A stretch of DNA of 64,000 bases, from assembly GCF_000472525.1 (NCBI RefSeq), contig NZ_AWZT01000002.1, forward strand, positions 78,358 to 142,357, given 5' to 3'. The DNA comes from Paraburkholderia dilworthii. Lineage in GTDB: Bacteria; Pseudomonadota; Gammaproteobacteria; Burkholderiales; Burkholderiaceae. Both the position numbers and the translations under genes were made by a program. Shown here one piece after another: positions 41,005 to 51,035 of this stretch (the first letter of the stretch is position 1; each line of letters begins with the position of its first letter). Under the pieces are notes generated by a model that saw only the letters and a program-made list of their open reading frames with translations, did not search any database and was not told where the DNA came from.

Positions 41005-41346
41005 GTGAAATACTTACCGTTAATCGCTTTGACCGTGGCAATTTCAGCCTGCGCCGCTCAACCGCCGGCTGGCGTCCAATCGGTCGGACAGAGCCAGCAA
41101 GCGCCGAAGGCCGTCGCAACCTGCATCGCGCAAAAGTGGGCGGACAGCTCGCAGCAGCAGGTCGTGTCGCAAGACACCCTGGCTAACGATCAGGCTGTAG
41201 ACGTGTATGTCCCTGGCCAGCAGCCGCCTAACGGCGCGGCCGCCGTGGTGCGTCCTTCGTATTCCGGCAAGGGCTCGTGGGTGGGCTTTCGCGCGAACGG
41301 CGCAGCGGGCAGCGAGGCCACCGGCGCAATCAGTTCATGCCTCTAA
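41005..41346 (+). CDS. Small lipoprotein of unknown function
   Basis: A 113-residue predicted lipoprotein: MKYLPLIALTVAISAC with lipobox SAC at 14-16, then a short Gln/Ala/Ser-rich region and a compact C-terminal domain with a single Cys pair (C37 and C112 near the end). Length and pattern (CIAQKWADSS, VYVPGQQPPNG, GSWVGFRANG) recur in Burkholderiaceae small envelope proteins, but I do not recognise a named family. A strong AGGAG (TGAGGAGATAACG) precedes the ATG. Followed by a strong terminator. Likely outer-membrane anchored. Confidence 0.85.
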   Translation: MKYLPLIALTVAISACAAQPPAGVQSVGQSQQAPKAVATCIAQKWADSSQQQVVSQDTLANDQAVDVYVPGQQPPNGAAAVVRPSYSGKGSWVGFRANGAAGSEATGAISSCL

Positions 41347-41422
41347 CGATCAGACGCTGATCGACGCTAATCGTCTGATGAGCGTTTCGCTTGTCAATGG
41401 CGAAAATTGAAAAGGGAAATGG

Positions 41423-41450
41423 AAAAGCCCCGCGTTCGCGGGGCTTTTTT
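41423..41450 (+). terminator. Rho-independent terminator after the small lipoprotein gene
   Basis: An 11-bp stem (AAAAGCCCCGC with its complement), 4-base loop GTTC, then TTTTTT. The outer A/T-pairs make it usable from both strands, so it may also insulate ppiD on the other side. Confidence 0.93.
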
Positions 41451-41554
41451 GTATGCGCGCGTTGTGCGCGGCTTGCATGAATCACTGCCGGCGCGGACCG
41501 CGAGCAAGGTGGCTTGCGCACACCTTACCTTGGGGCCAGCGTTGCGGACGAATC

Positions 41555-43492
41555 TTATTCGTCGCTCGCCTGCGCATTGCTGCTGTCGAGCGACCCGTAC
41601 AGTTTGACCTTTGAACGGGCGCGCAGCGCCTGAACGTAGGCCTCTGTTTCGGACTGCGACTCGACTTGCGCGATCTGCTGCTGTGCCGCGGCGAGACGCT
41701 GCGGATCCACCGGGCCGCCTGCGACGACCGCGTTCACCCGATAGATCGCATAACCATCGTCACCGAGATCCACGCCCACGTATGCCGGCAGTTTTTGCGC
41801 ATTGACTTTGTAGATTGCGCTCAGCGCAGCGGGAGGCACGCCTTGCGCGTCGTTGCGCGATACCTTCAACGGCGACGAGAAACCCGTGGTCGCCTTCGAC
41901 TTTTCGAATTCGGCGAGCTTCGCGATGCCGTCTTTGTGCGCAGCTTCGTCCGACTGGGTCGCAATGACCTTCTGTCGCACGACGTCCTTGATCGCGTCCA
42001 GCGCGGGCACGGCCGCAGGCTTGTAGTCGGTCACACGTGCGGCAATCAGTGTGTTTGAGCCGACGTCGATTGCCTGTGTGTTGTTGCGTGCCACGGCCGC
42101 GTCGTTCGCAAACACAGCGGCGAGGAACTTCGCATTGTTCAGCGGACTGTCGGGCGGCAGCTTCGGATCGGGCTTCGGAGTGACTGTGGCCGTCTGCAAC
42201 TGCAGCTTGTACTTGTCGGCGGCGGGCTGCAGACTCTTCGCTTTCTCATAGACGATCGACGTGAAACCTTCGGAGTCGTCGCTGAATGCCTTACTTGCCA
42301 ACTGCGTCTTTAGGTCTCTCGCGATCTGGTCTTTCACTTCGTCAAAAGGCTTCGTGACCGCGGGCTTTACGTCGGTGACCTTGACGATGTGATAACCGAA
42401 GTCCGTTTGCACGATGCCGCTGACCTCGTCCTTTTTCAGTGCGAACACCGCATCGTCGAACGCTTGGCCGCCTGCGATCATGCCGCGCCCGAAGTAACCG
42501 AGATCGCCGCCCTTTGCCGCAGAGCCAGGGTCCTGCGAGTTCTGTTGCGCGATCTGAGCGAACTGGTCAGGATGCGCCTTGATCTGTGCGAGCAACTCCT
42601 CAGCCTTCTGCTTCGCCTTGGCCTTGTCGGCCGCGCTCGCGTCTTTCGGTGCGGCGATCAGGATGTGGCTGGCGCGCACCTGAGCTTCGGTGCGGTAGTG
42701 CGCGATGTTGTCGTCGTAATACTTTTTCAGCTCGGCGTCGCTCGGCTGCACGGAAGCGGCGAGCGTGGCCGGCGACATCACCAGATACTGGATGGTCGCC
42801 GTAGCCGGTGTGGCGAACTCGTTGCGGTGCGCGTCATAATAGGCTTGCAATTGCGCGTCGGTGGGCTGCACTTTGGCGGCGTAGTCGCGCGGATGGAAAG
42901 CGATGCCCTGCACTTCGCGCTGCTGCTCGGCGAGTTCGGTCAGATGCTGCGCGAGCGTCTTCGACGTGAATGCGCTGCCCTGAATGCTGGCAGGCAACTG
43001 CTGGGTGGCGATGCTGTAACGCACGCGCTCGTCGTACTGGTCGGGCGTCATGCCCTGCATGGCAAGCAGTTGCTTGTAGCGATCGACGTCGATCGAGCCG
43101 TCCGGATTCTTCAGCGACGAGATCACCGGATCGTTGAGCAGCACGCGGCGCACCGCGTCGTCGGATGCGGTCAGGTGCAGGCGCTGCGTTTCATCGGCCA
43201 GTACCCGCTGTTCGATGAGGCCGTCCAGCATTTCGCTGCGGCGCTGCGGTGTATCGAACGCTTTCATGTCGAACTGCGCGCCGAGCATCTGACGCGCGCG
43301 GTCGAGTTGCTGACGCATCGCGTTGTCGTACTCCGCCCGCGTGATCTTGTGACCGTTGACGCTTGCGACGTTTGCACTTTCGTCAAAGAAGCCGCGAAAG
43401 CCCTGAATCCCCACAAAACCCAGCCCCGGCACAATGACGAGGATGAGCATGAACATCATCAGGCGTTTGTGATTGCGGAAAAAATCGAGCAT
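41555..43492 (-). CDS. ppiD: Periplasmic folding chaperone PpiD (SurA_N / parvulin)
   Basis: A 645-residue inner-membrane-anchored periplasmic chaperone. One N-terminal membrane helix (about 12-30, LMMFMLILVIVPGLGFVGI), a SurA_N-like chaperone region (to about 245), one parvulin domain (about 265-365: VRASHILIAAPKD, DLGYFGRGMI, FGYHIVKVTDV), and a long C-terminal helical region. It helps newly translocated outer-membrane proteins. Downstream end of the tig-clpP-clpX-lon-hupB-tRNA-ppiD block, a conserved betaproteobacterial order. Nothing odd in the sequence. Confidence 0.96.
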   Translation of the reverse strand: MLDFFRNHKRLMMFMLILVIVPGLGFVGIQGFRGFFDESANVASVNGHKITRAEYDNAMRQQLDRARQMLGAQFDMKAFDTPQRRSEMLDGLIEQRVLADETQRLHLTASDDAVRRVLLNDPVISSLKNPDGSIDVDRYKQLLAMQGMTPDQYDERVRYSIATQQLPASIQGSAFTSKTLAQHLTELAEQQREVQGIAFHPRDYAAKVQPTDAQLQAYYDAHRNEFATPATATIQYLVMSPATLAASVQPSDAELKKYYDDNIAHYRTEAQVRASHILIAAPKDASAADKAKAKQKAEELLAQIKAHPDQFAQIAQQNSQDPGSAAKGGDLGYFGRGMIAGGQAFDDAVFALKKDEVSGIVQTDFGYHIVKVTDVKPAVTKPFDEVKDQIARDLKTQLASKAFSDDSEGFTSIVYEKAKSLQPAADKYKLQLQTATVTPKPDPKLPPDSPLNNAKFLAAVFANDAAVARNNTQAIDVGSNTLIAARVTDYKPAAVPALDAIKDVVRQKVIATQSDEAAHKDGIAKLAEFEKSKATTGFSSPLKVSRNDAQGVPPAALSAIYKVNAQKLPAYVGVDLGDDGYAIYRVNAVVAGGPVDPQRLAAAQQQIAQVESQSETEAYVQALRARSKVKLYGSLDSSNAQASDE

Positions 43493-43539
43493 GCGTGAGT
43501 GCCAAAAACAGAACGCCCGATCTTACAACAGCGGGCAAT

Positions 43540-43567
43540 AAAAAAGGCGAACCGGAGTTCGCCTTTC
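43540..43567 (-). terminator. Rho-independent terminator after tRNA-Asp
   Basis: On the minus strand: AAAGGCGAAC and its complement flank a 4-base loop, then TTTTTT. It lies between tRNA-Asp and the ppiD start. Confidence 0.92.
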
Positions 43568-43575
43568 GAGGATAC

Positions 43576-43652
43576 TGGCGGAGTGGACGGGACTCGAACC
43601 CGCGACCCCCGGCGTGACAGGCCGGTATTCTAACCGACTGAACTACCACTCC
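43576..43652 (-). tRNA. tRNA-Asp (GTC anticodon), CCA encoded
   Basis: 77 nt with CCA. The minus strand begins GGAGTGGTAGTTCAGTCGGT and has acceptor stem GGAGTGG/CCACTCC, discriminator G, anticodon loop with GTC, and T-arm GGTTCGAGTC. It reads very close to E. coli tRNA-Asp. Confidence 0.97.
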
Positions 43653-43708
43653 TTGTACTACGCTTATACTGCGTCACTGCGCTGAAGCACTTGAATAGAA
43701 TCTGAAAC

Positions 43709-43784
43709 TGGTGGGTGCTGAGAGGCTCGAACTCCCGACCTACGCCTTGTAAGGGCGCCGCTCTACCAACTGAGCTAAGCACCC
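43709..43784 (-). tRNA. tRNA-Val (TAC anticodon), CCA encoded
   Basis: 76 nt with CCA. The minus strand begins GGGTGCTTAGCTCAGTTGGT; anticodon loop CTTACAA (anticodon TAC), T-arm AGTTCGAGCC, acceptor stem GGGTGCT/AGCACCC, discriminator A. It lies 56 bp upstream of tRNA-Asp, probably transcribed together. Confidence 0.97.
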
Positions 43785-43916
43785 GGCTTCATGATTCATG
43801 TGCTTCTGTTATTGCTGCCTGATTGGTTGACTCCGCGCGGATTACAAGCACACAGTGAGTTCGAATTCGCCGCCCTTCTTCTTGACGAACTCGCCACTCC
43901 TCAAGCAGCAAGCCCA

Positions 43917-44189
43917 TTAGTTTAGCGCATCCTTTAACGCTTTGCCAGGCCTAAATTTAGGCACCTTGGCCGCCTTGATTTTGATCGCATCGCCGGTGCG
44001 CGGATTGCGTCCCGTGCGAGCCGTGCGCTTGCCCACGGCGAACGTGCCGAAACCGACCAACGTCACAGAACCGCCTTTCTTCAACGTGCCTTTTACGCCG
44101 CCGATTACGGCGTCCAACGCGCGTCCGGCCGCAGCCTTCGAAATTTCAGCTTGCTGCGCAATGTGGTCGATCAATTCTGTCTTGTTCAT
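43917..44189 (-). CDS. hupB: DNA-binding protein HU-beta
   Basis: A 90-residue HU-family nucleoid protein. Sequence [45 protein letters not shown] (beta arm with the intercalating Pro), [11 protein letters not shown] at the end. HU bends and compacts DNA. Follows lon (terminator at 44463-44495) and has a near-consensus sigma-70 promoter at 44274-44302. The long (about 75-nt) leader contains a GC hairpin. Confidence 0.98.
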   Translation of the reverse strand: MNKTELIDHIAQQAEISKAAAGRALDAVIGGVKGTLKKGGSVTLVGFGTFAVGKRTARTGRNPRTGDAIKIKAAKVPKFRPGKALKDALN

Positions 44190-44220
44190 CCTACCCCCGA
44201 GAATGTTTTAGAACCGAAAC

Positions 44221-44236
44221 GGCGCCTCGCGGCGCC
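44221..44236 (-). other. GC-rich hairpin in the hupB 5' leader
   Basis: GGCGCC, 4-base loop, GGCGCC: a 6-bp perfect inverted repeat about 32 bases upstream of the start codon, within the likely hupB leader. No U-tract, so not a terminator. It could affect ribosome access or mRNA stability. Confidence 0.6.
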
Positions 44237-44273
44237 TGACATCGTCTGGCTGGCGGGAACGCCGAGCCGAGTC

Positions 44274-44302
44274 ATTAGAATTGGCCGAAACCCACGTGTC
44301 AA
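44274..44302 (-). promoter_or_regulatory. Sigma-70 promoter of hupB
   Basis: On the minus strand TTGACA (44302-44297), 17-bp spacer, TCTAAT (44279-44274): a perfect -35 and one-mismatch -10 at ideal distance, about 85-90 bases upstream of the hupB start. Confidence 0.78.
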
Positions 44303-44462
44303 CCGGGATTGAGCCTGATTTTTCGCGGATTTCGACGATGACATTGATCAGCGATGTTGCCAGGTTCGATGCGAGTGCAACGAGTTATCCGCGACATGGC
44401 TTCGTGACTGAAATGATGGGAACGTGCATGGCTTCAGGCGTCTTTCGCATTCGCAGGACAAT

Positions 44463-44495
44463 AAAAAACCCGCGGTCGTACAGACCGCGGGTTCT
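44463..44495 (-). terminator. Rho-independent terminator of lon
   Basis: Minus strand: AACCCGCGGTC with its complement around a 5-base loop, followed by TTTTTT. An 11-bp perfect stem. Confidence 0.93.
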
Positions 44496-44522
44496 TGTAT
44501 AGCGTAACGTTCGCTGAAAGGC

Positions 44523-46946
44523 TTAGTGCTTCACGACTTCCGTAGCGGCCGAGTCCTTGCCTGGCTCAGCTGCGACGGGCGAGGCAGGCTTCGGCTCTTC
44601 TTCCGGCAACGGCGCCGGAACACGTTCGAGCGCCAGTTCGAGCACCTTGTCGATCCAGCGGACCGGCACGATTTCGATCGCGTTCTTCACGTTGTCCGGA
44701 ATCTCCGTCAAGTCCTTGACGTTTTCTTCCGGGATCAGGACGAGCTTGATGCCACCGCGATGCGCCGCCAGCAGCTTCTCCTTCAGACCGCCGATCGGCA
44801 GCACTTCGCCACGCAACGTGATTTCACCCGTCATCGCGACGTCGGCCCGCACCGGAATACCGGTCAGCACCGACACCAGCGCGGTTGTCATCGCGATACC
44901 GGCCGAAGGACCGTCTTTCGGCGTAGCGCCTTCAGGCACGTGGATGTGAATGTCCCGCTTCTCGAACGCTTCGTCCTTGACACCCAGACGACGCGAACGC
45001 GAGCGGACCACCGAGCGCGCAGCTTCGACGGATTCCTTCATCACGTCGCCGAGCGAACCCGTGCGGATCACATTGCCCTTGCCCGGCATCACGGCGGCTT
45101 CGATGGTCAGCAGATCGCCGCCCACTTCCGTCCACGCGAGACCCGTGACCTGGCCAACCTGATTTTCCTTCGCGGCCAGACCGAAGTCGTACTTGCGCAC
45201 GCCGAGGAACGTGTCGAGGTTGCTGCCGTCCACCTTCACCGCGCCTTCGGCCTTCTTCAGCAGAAGCATCTTCACGACTTTGCGGCAGATCTTCGAGATT
45301 TCACGCTCGAGCGAACGGACGCCAGCTTCACGCGTGTAGTAGCGAATGATGTCGCGAATCGCGGTTTCCGTCACATCGACCTCGCCATCTTTGAGACCGT
45401 TGTTCTTCTTCTGCTTGGGCAACAGATAACGCTGCGCGATGCTGACCTTTTCGTCTTCCGTGTAACCCGACAGACGGATCACTTCCATCCGGTCGAGCAA
45501 CGGCGGCGGAATATTCAGCGAGTTCGACGTCGCCACGAACATCACGTCCGACAGATCGAAGTCCACTTCGACGTAGTGATCGGCGAACGTATGGTTCTGT
45601 TCCGGGTCGAGCACTTCCAGCAATGCCGACGAAGGATCGCCGCGGAAATCCTGGCCCATCTTGTCGACTTCGTCGAGCAGGAAGAGCGGATTGCGCACGC
45701 CGACCTTGGTCAGGCTTTGCAAAATCTTGCCCGGCATGGAACCGATGTACGTACGACGGTGACCGCGAATTTCCGCTTCGTCGCGCACGCCGCCAAGCGC
45801 CATACGCACGAACTTGCGGTTCGTTGCGCGAGCGATCGACTGGCCCAACGACGTTTTACCGACGCCCGGAGGTCCAACGAGGCACAGAATCGGCGCCTTC
45901 ACCTTGTCGACACGTTGCTGGACCGCGAGATACTCGAGAATACGTTCCTTCACTTTCTCGAGACCGAAGTGGTCTTCGTCGAGCACGCGTTCCGCATTCG
46001 AGAGGTCGTTGTTGACCTTGCTCTTCTTGCGCCACGGCAACCCGATCAGCGTATCGATATAGTTGCGCACGACCGTCGCTTCAGCCGACATCGGCGACAT
46101 CAGCTTCAGCTTCTTCAGCTCGGCGTCAGCCTTCTTCTTGGCTTCCTTCGGCATGCGGGCAGCCGTGATGCGCTTCTCGAGTTCTTCGAGGTCCGCACCT
46201 TCTTCGCCTTCACCGAGTTCCTTCTGGATCGCCTTGACCTGTTCGTTCAGGTAGTACTCGCGCTGACTCTTTTCCATCTGGCGCTTCACACGCCCACGGA
46301 TGCGCTTTTCAACCTGCAGGATGTCGATCTCGGCTTCGAGTTGCGCGAGCAGATGCTCGAGTCGCTCGATGACCGGGAACATTTCGAGGATGTGCTGTTT
46401 CTGGTCGAGCTTGAGCGGCAGATGCGCCGCGATCGTATCGGCCAGACGCCCGGCTTCGTCGATACCCGACAGCGACGTCAGAATCTCCGGCGGGATCTTC
46501 TTGTTCAGCTTCACATACTGATCGAATTGCGACACGATCGCGCGGCGCAGCGCTTCAGTTTCAGCGCTGTCGGCGTGGTCGGGTTCGAGCGGCATGACTT
46601 CACACGAGAACTGCGTTTCCTGCTCTTCGATGGAAAGCGTTTTCGCGCGCTGCAAACCCTCGACGAGCACCTTCACGGTGCCATCGGGCAGCTTCAGCAT
46701 TTGCAGGATGTTGGCGATACACCCTACTTCGTACATGTCCTTTTCGGTCGGCTCATCTTTCGCAGCCGTTTTCTGGGCGACGAGCATGATGTGCTTGCCG
46801 CCTTCCATCGCTGCTTCGAGAGCCTTGATCGACTTCGGGCGGCCTACGAAGAGCGGAATCACCATGTGCGGGAAGACGACTACGTCACGCAGCGGGAGCA
46901 GCGGGAGCGTAATGCGTTCCGGCGGAAGGAGTTGGGTTCCTGACAT
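44523..46946 (-). CDS. lon: ATP-dependent endopeptidase La (Lon protease)
   Basis: Main AAA+ serine protease for misfolded and regulatory proteins. 807 residues. N-terminal LON substrate domain ([25 protein letters not shown]), Walker A GPPGVGKT near 355, Walker B, sensor, then the protease domain with the Ser-Lys dyad: Ser in [11 protein letters not shown] (near 680) and Lys in [16 protein letters not shown] (near 723). C-terminus has a Pro/Glu-rich tail. A sigma-32-like sequence upstream (46979-47009) fits heat-shock control. Between clpX and hupB as usual in betaproteobacteria. Confidence 0.98.
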   Translation of the reverse strand: MSGTQLLPPERITLPLLPLRDVVVFPHMVIPLFVGRPKSIKALEAAMEGGKHIMLVAQKTAAKDEPTEKDMYEVGCIANILQMLKLPDGTVKVLVEGLQRAKTLSIEEQETQFSCEVMPLEPDHADSAETEALRRAIVSQFDQYVKLNKKIPPEILTSLSGIDEAGRLADTIAAHLPLKLDQKQHILEMFPVIERLEHLLAQLEAEIDILQVEKRIRGRVKRQMEKSQREYYLNEQVKAIQKELGEGEEGADLEELEKRITAARMPKEAKKKADAELKKLKLMSPMSAEATVVRNYIDTLIGLPWRKKSKVNNDLSNAERVLDEDHFGLEKVKERILEYLAVQQRVDKVKAPILCLVGPPGVGKTSLGQSIARATNRKFVRMALGGVRDEAEIRGHRRTYIGSMPGKILQSLTKVGVRNPLFLLDEVDKMGQDFRGDPSSALLEVLDPEQNHTFADHYVEVDFDLSDVMFVATSNSLNIPPPLLDRMEVIRLSGYTEDEKVSIAQRYLLPKQKKNNGLKDGEVDVTETAIRDIIRYYTREAGVRSLEREISKICRKVVKMLLLKKAEGAVKVDGSNLDTFLGVRKYDFGLAAKENQVGQVTGLAWTEVGGDLLTIEAAVMPGKGNVIRTGSLGDVMKESVEAARSVVRSRSRRLGVKDEAFEKRDIHIHVPEGATPKDGPSAGIAMTTALVSVLTGIPVRADVAMTGEITLRGEVLPIGGLKEKLLAAHRGGIKLVLIPEENVKDLTEIPDNVKNAIEIVPVRWIDKVLELALERVPAPLPEEEPKPASPVAAEPGKDSAATEVVKH

Positions 46947-46978
46947 TTCATTTCCCCATGAGTGGAATCAGTTCGTTC

Positions 46979-47009
46979 GATAGGTGAGGCCGGCAGAAAA
47001 TATTGCAAG
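46979..47009 (-). promoter_or_regulatory. Possible sigma-32 (heat-shock) promoter of lon
   Basis: On the minus strand CTTGCAA, 16-base gap, CACCTATC, compared with the sigma-32 consensus CTTGAAA and CCCCATnT. Located 33-63 bases upstream of the lon start. Only a partial match. Confidence 0.35.
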
Positions 47010-47027
47010 CCTCCGCGTGTGGGAAAA

Positions 47028-47057
47028 GTTCAGTGACTCCGAAGGTTCAGTGACTCC
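47028..47057. repeat. 13-bp direct repeat upstream of lon
   Basis: GTTCAGTGACTCC occurs twice, at 47028-47040 and 47045-47057, with a 17-bp period, between the clpX terminator and the lon start. Confidence 0.85.
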
Positions 47058-47093
47058 ATAGTGAAAACAACCATTCTGACCACAAGATAAACG

Positions 47094-47127
47094 AAAAAGC
47101 CGTTCACGTCGCCATGAACGGCTTTTT
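47094..47127 (-). terminator. Rho-independent terminator of clpX
   Basis: AAAAAGCCGTTCA with its complement around an 8-base loop; T-tract on both strands. Lies 17 bp after the clpX stop. Confidence 0.94.
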
Positions 47128-47144
47128 GCGGTACCCGAAGCCGA

Positions 47145-48416
47145 TCAGTTCGAACCCGCGACTTTGGGCGCGTCTTCGTAGATCAGTAAGGGTTTGCCGT
47201 CGCCGTCGATAACGTTGTCGTCGATGATGACCTTGCTGACACCTTTCATTTGCGGAAGATCGTACATGACGTCCAGCAACGCCTGTTCCAGGATGGAGCG
47301 CAGCCCGCGCGCACCCGTCTTGCGACGGATCGCCTTACGGGCCACAGCCTGCAGCGCAGCCGGGCGAATCTCGAGCTCGACGCGTTCCATGTTGAACAGC
47401 TTGTGGTACTGCTTCACCAGCGCATTCTTCGGTTCGACGAGGATTTTCATCAACGCCGCTTCGTCGAGCTTGCCAAGCGTGGCAACAACCGGTAGACGGC
47501 CGATCAGTTCAGGAATCAGACCGAACTTGATCAGATCTTCCGGCTCCACTTCGCGCAGCACTTCACCGGCGTCGCGGTCTTGCTTGCTCTTCACGCTTGC
47601 GCCAAAGCCGATGCCGGTCTTTTCAGTACGATCGACGATGACTTTTTCGAGGCCGTCGAACGCGCCACCGCAAATGAACAGAATGTTCGTGGTGTCGACC
47701 TGGATGAAGTCCTGGTTCGGATGTTTGCGACCGCCCTGCGGCGGCACCGACGCCATCGTGCCTTCAACCAGCTTGAGTAAGGCCTGTTGCACGCCCTCGC
47801 CTGAAACATCGCGAGTGATGGACGGGTTGTCAGACTTGCGGCTGATCTTGTCGATTTCGTCGATATAGACAATGCCGCGTTGGGCCTTGTCGACTTCGTA
47901 ATTGCAGTTCTGCAGCAGCTTCTGGATGATGTTCTCGACGTCTTCACCGACATAACCCGCCTCGGTGAGCGTGGTTGCGTCCGCAATGACAAAGGGAACG
48001 TTCAGAAGACGCGCGAGCGTTTGCGCGAGCAAGGTCTTGCCCGAACCGGTCGGACCGATCAGCAGGATGTTGCTCTTCGAGAGCTCGATCTCATCCTTCT
48101 TGTCGAGATGCTTCAGGCGCTTGTAGTGGTTGTACACCGCGACCGCGAGAATTTTCTTCGCGCGTTCCTGACCAATCACATACTGATCCAGGATTTCACG
48201 GATTTCCTGCGGACTCGGCAGGTCGGACTTGGACAAGCCCGCCTCGATACCGGCGCCTGCTGCTTCATCGCGAATGATTTCGTTGCACAGGTCGATACAT
48301 TCATCGCAGATGAACACCGACGGGCCGGCAATCAGTTTTTTGACCTCATGCTGGCTCTTGCCGCAAAACGAGCAATACAACAGCTTTTCGCTGTTAGAAC
48401 CTTTCTTGTCCGCCAT
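47145..48416 (-). CDS. clpX: ATP-dependent protease ATP-binding subunit ClpX
   Basis: Unfoldase partner of ClpP. 423 residues. N-terminal C4 zinc domain with Cys 15/18/37/40 (CSFC and CDEC), AAA+ domain with Walker A GPTGSGKT near 119-126, Walker [10 protein letters not shown], sensor II, and the IGF-type ClpP-docking loop region (TGIGFGASV). The pore loop GYVGEDVE (YVG) is present. It follows clpP by 179 bp on the minus strand. Confidence 0.98.
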   Translation of the reverse strand: MADKKGSNSEKLLYCSFCGKSQHEVKKLIAGPSVFICDECIDLCNEIIRDEAAGAGIEAGLSKSDLPSPQEIREILDQYVIGQERAKKILAVAVYNHYKRLKHLDKKDEIELSKSNILLIGPTGSGKTLLAQTLARLLNVPFVIADATTLTEAGYVGEDVENIIQKLLQNCNYEVDKAQRGIVYIDEIDKISRKSDNPSITRDVSGEGVQQALLKLVEGTMASVPPQGGRKHPNQDFIQVDTTNILFICGGAFDGLEKVIVDRTEKTGIGFGASVKSKQDRDAGEVLREVEPEDLIKFGLIPELIGRLPVVATLGKLDEAALMKILVEPKNALVKQYHKLFNMERVELEIRPAALQAVARKAIRRKTGARGLRSILEQALLDVMYDLPQMKGVSKVIIDDNVIDGDGKPLLIYEDAPKVAGSN

Positions 48417-48595
48417 AGATGTGTGAGCCTCCGGACACTCGATTACATGATACGCCGTTTGCCCCAGCCTCGCAGTTAGGCGCGGCTGGGCTGAGCAAGG
48501 TGACGGCGTTTGCCGCAGGCGCTCGGACGAGTCTTGATTATTTCACAACCGATCAGACGCGGGATTTGCCCCGATTTAGCGCAAACCCGCACCGA

Positions 48596-49249
48596 TCAAG
48601 GACGTTTGTGGGCTACCTGATCGACCAGACCGTAGGCTTGCGCGTCGTCGCCGGACATGAAGTTGTCACGGTCGGTGTCGCGTGCAATACGCTCGACGGG
48701 TTGGCCGGTGTGGTGCGCCAGCAGATGATTGAGCCGCTCCTTCAAATACAGGATTTCGCGCGCCTGAATTTCGATGTCCGACGCCTGACCGCGCGCGCCG
48801 CCCAGCGGCTGGTGAATCATCACGCGCGAATTCGGCAGCGCGAAGCGCTTGCCCTTCGCGCCTGCTGCAAGCAGAAACGCGCCCATGCTCGCCGCGAGCC
48901 CCATGCAAAGCGTGGAGACGTCCGGCTTGATGAACTGCATCGTATCGTAGATCGCCATGCCCGCCGACACCGAGCCGCCCGGGCTGTTGATGTAGAAGTA
49001 GATGTCCTTGTCCGGATTCTCGCTTTCGAGAAACAGCATTTGTGCGACCACGAGATTGGCCGTCTGATCGTTCACCTCACCGACCAGGAACACAATGCGT
49101 TCCTTCAATAGACGCGAGTAGATGTCATACGAGCGCTCGCCCCGGCCGCTCGTTTCCACGACGATCGGCACCAGTCCGAGCGCCTGCGCTTCGAGATCCC
49201 GGGACGACTGGGAGGTCAACGTGTCCAGCATTTGGGCGCGAAAGGTCAT
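48596..49249 (-). CDS. clpP: ATP-dependent Clp protease proteolytic subunit
   Basis: Serine protease core of ClpXP. 217 residues. Catalytic triad: Ser121 in [11 protein letters not shown], His146 in VMIHQP, and Asp near 195 in RDTDRDNF. The N-terminal propeptide region precedes [23 protein letters not shown]. Follows tig (terminator 49426-49471). A CTTGAAT sequence at 49317-49323 (minus) with CCACACCTG downstream is a weak heat-shock-like promoter. Confidence 0.98.
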   Translation of the reverse strand: MTFRAQMLDTLTSQSSRDLEAQALGLVPIVVETSGRGERSYDIYSRLLKERIVFLVGEVNDQTANLVVAQMLFLESENPDKDIYFYINSPGGSVSAGMAIYDTMQFIKPDVSTLCMGLAASMGAFLLAAGAKGKRFALPNSRVMIHQPLGGARGQASDIEIQAREILYLKERLNHLLAHHTGQPVERIARDTDRDNFMSGDDAQAYGLVDQVAHKRP

Positions 49250-49425
49250 GCAATGGATCCTTGTCTGGAAATATTCTAAATATCTGATGCTAGACAGGTG
49301 TGGTCGACCAGCCCGTATTCAAGTGCGCGATCAGTGCGAGCGCGTGCGCTAGACAATGAAAAAACGCACGCACATTACCCCACAAAACAGCGGCACAAAA
49401 AAAACGAGCAGCACAAAAGCAGCAC

Positions 49426-49471
49426 AAAAAAACGGCGTGCGGGCCGTCGCTCCGACAGCCGGCACGCCGTT
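49426..49471 (-). terminator. Rho-independent terminator of tig
   Basis: Minus strand: AACGGCGTGC arm, inner paired GGC/GCC with a short bulge, complement GCACGCCGTT, then TTTTT. Lies 10-55 bases after the tig stop, before clpP. Confidence 0.9.
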
Positions 49472-49481
49472 GCAGCGACGC

Positions 49482-50828
49482 TTACGCTTGCGCCGTTGCG
49501 CTTGCCAGTTCTTCGAAGCTCACTTCCTTGTCAGTCACCTTGGCCTTGCTCAGCACGAATTCGACGACGTTGGCTTCAACGACGTACGCTTCCATTTCAG
49601 CAAGGCGTTGCTGGTTCGAATAATACCAGCGGACGACTTCCTTCGGGTCTTCGTAGCTTTTCGCGAACTCGTCGACTTCAGCGCGGATCTGCTCCGGCTT
49701 CGCCTGCAGATTGTTCGCCTTCACGAGTTCGGCCAGCACGAGGCCCAGCTTGACGCGGCGCTCGGCCTGTTCCTTGAACATAGCGGCAGGAATCGGCGCA
49801 TCTTTAGCGTTCGGCACGCCGCGCTGCTCCAGATCCTGACGCGCCATTGCGACGAGGCGCTCCTGATCCTGTTCGATCAGCGCGTTCGGCACGTCGAGTT
49901 CCGAAATTTTCAGCAGCGCGTCCATCACCTGATTCTTGACGATGGCTTGCGTGCGACGCTTCGCTTCACGCTCCAGATTGTCTTTGATCTCGGCGCGCAT
50001 CTTGGTCAGGTCGCCGTCTTCAATGCCTAGCGACTTCGCGAATTCGGCGTCGATTTCCGGCAGGTGCGGCCACTCGATCTTCTTCATCGTGATCGTGAAT
50101 TGCGCGGTCTTGCCGGCCACGTCCTTGCCGTGATAGTCGGCCGGGAATGCCAAATCGAATTCCTTCGACTCGCCGACCTTCAGGCCAGTAGCTGCTTTTT
50201 CGAATTCCGGCAGCATGCGGCCTTCGCCCAGCACGAACGCGAAGTCTTCGGCGCTGCCGCCCTGGAACACTTCACCGTCGATCTTGCCGACGAAGTCGAC
50301 CGACACCCGATCGCCTTCCTTGGCTGCCGTATCACTGCCGCCGTCGCCATGCTCGCCGGCTTCGCCGCGAGCGTGGAAATGCACGCGCTGCTTGCGCAGG
50401 ATTTCCAGCGTGCGGTCGATTTCCGCTTCGCTGATGGTCGTCGTGGTGCGCTCGATTTCAGCCGTGGCCACATCGCCCAGCTTCACTTCCGGATAGACCT
50501 CGAAGGTCGCGTCGAACGCGTAGTCGCCTTCAACGGCGTCGGTCTTCGGCGCAAAGCTCGGCTGCCCGGCGACGCGCAGGTTTTCGGCGCGGCTGATATC
50601 GAAGAATTCCTTGCCGACCTTGTCGCTCAGCACTTCAGCTTCCACCTGGCCCGAATACTGTTGCGTCACCATCTTGAGCGGCACCTTGCCCGGGCGGAAA
50701 CCCGGCATGCGCACGTTCTTCGCGAGTTGACGGATACGCGAGTCTACTTCCTTCTGCACGGCGTCCTTCGGCAGGGAAATCGTTACGCGGCGTTCGAGCT
50801 TGCCGAGGTTTTCAACAACGTTAGCCAT
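49482..50828 (-). CDS. tig: Trigger factor
   Basis: Ribosome-bound chaperone and peptidyl-prolyl isomerase. 448 residues. N-terminal ribosome-binding domain (GFRPGKVP signature near 44-51), central FKBP-like PPIase domain (about 165-250: [20 protein letters not shown]), C-terminal chaperone domain. A Gly/Asp/Thr-rich loop ([15 protein letters not shown]) sits just before the PPIase domain. Heads the quality-control block. Confidence 0.98.
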   Translation of the reverse strand: MANVVENLGKLERRVTISLPKDAVQKEVDSRIRQLAKNVRMPGFRPGKVPLKMVTQQYSGQVEAEVLSDKVGKEFFDISRAENLRVAGQPSFAPKTDAVEGDYAFDATFEVYPEVKLGDVATAEIERTTTTISEAEIDRTLEILRKQRVHFHARGEAGEHGDGGSDTAAKEGDRVSVDFVGKIDGEVFQGGSAEDFAFVLGEGRMLPEFEKAATGLKVGESKEFDLAFPADYHGKDVAGKTAQFTITMKKIEWPHLPEIDAEFAKSLGIEDGDLTKMRAEIKDNLEREAKRRTQAIVKNQVMDALLKISELDVPNALIEQDQERLVAMARQDLEQRGVPNAKDAPIPAAMFKEQAERRVKLGLVLAELVKANNLQAKPEQIRAEVDEFAKSYEDPKEVVRWYYSNQQRLAEMEAYVVEANVVEFVLSKAKVTDKEVSFEELASATAQA

Positions 50829-50948
50829 GGCTTCAATCGTCCTAAAATTATTCGAGCGAATTCAGTTATCTTCTCCGTGCCGCATTTGCGCGCCTGCGCC
50901 GCGGGCTTGCAGGCCACCGGCAGCACGGTTGGGTCCAAAGAGCCGAAT

Positions 50949-50954
50949 ATTTTA
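50949..50954 (-). promoter_or_regulatory. Possible -10 element of tig
   Basis: TAAAAT on the minus strand, about 120 bases upstream of the tig start, in a locally A/T-rich stretch. No well-placed -35. Confidence 0.38.
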
Positions 50955-51013
50955 GCAAACTATTTGCGCGCCTAACCGGGATTCGACGGTTGCGCACGTT
51001 TTTATCGGCCTCG

Positions 51014-51035
51014 GAGCCGTTTTCAGGCTCTTTTT
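51014..51035 (+). terminator. Orphan terminator-like hairpin
   Basis: 5-bp stem GAGCC/GGCTC, 7-base loop, TTTTT on the plus strand. Stem is short. No upstream plus-strand gene within the preceding 6 kb, so it could end an unannotated short transcript or be chance. Confidence 0.35.

Larger units (their letters stand above)
44190..44522. other. Intergenic region lon-hupB
   Basis: 333 bp holding the lon terminator (44463-44495), then the hupB promoter and leader. No gene supported in it. Confidence 0.7.

Noticed and set aside
43576..43784. tRNA-Asp/tRNA-Val pair as an integration site for a genomic island
   Set aside because: No integrase, no duplicated tRNA 3' end and both neighbours are conserved core genes.
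44526..46943. Open frame of 805 codons antisense to lon
   Set aside because: Exactly mirrors lon and has an Arg/Phe/Asp-rich composition typical of antisense frames; no family features.
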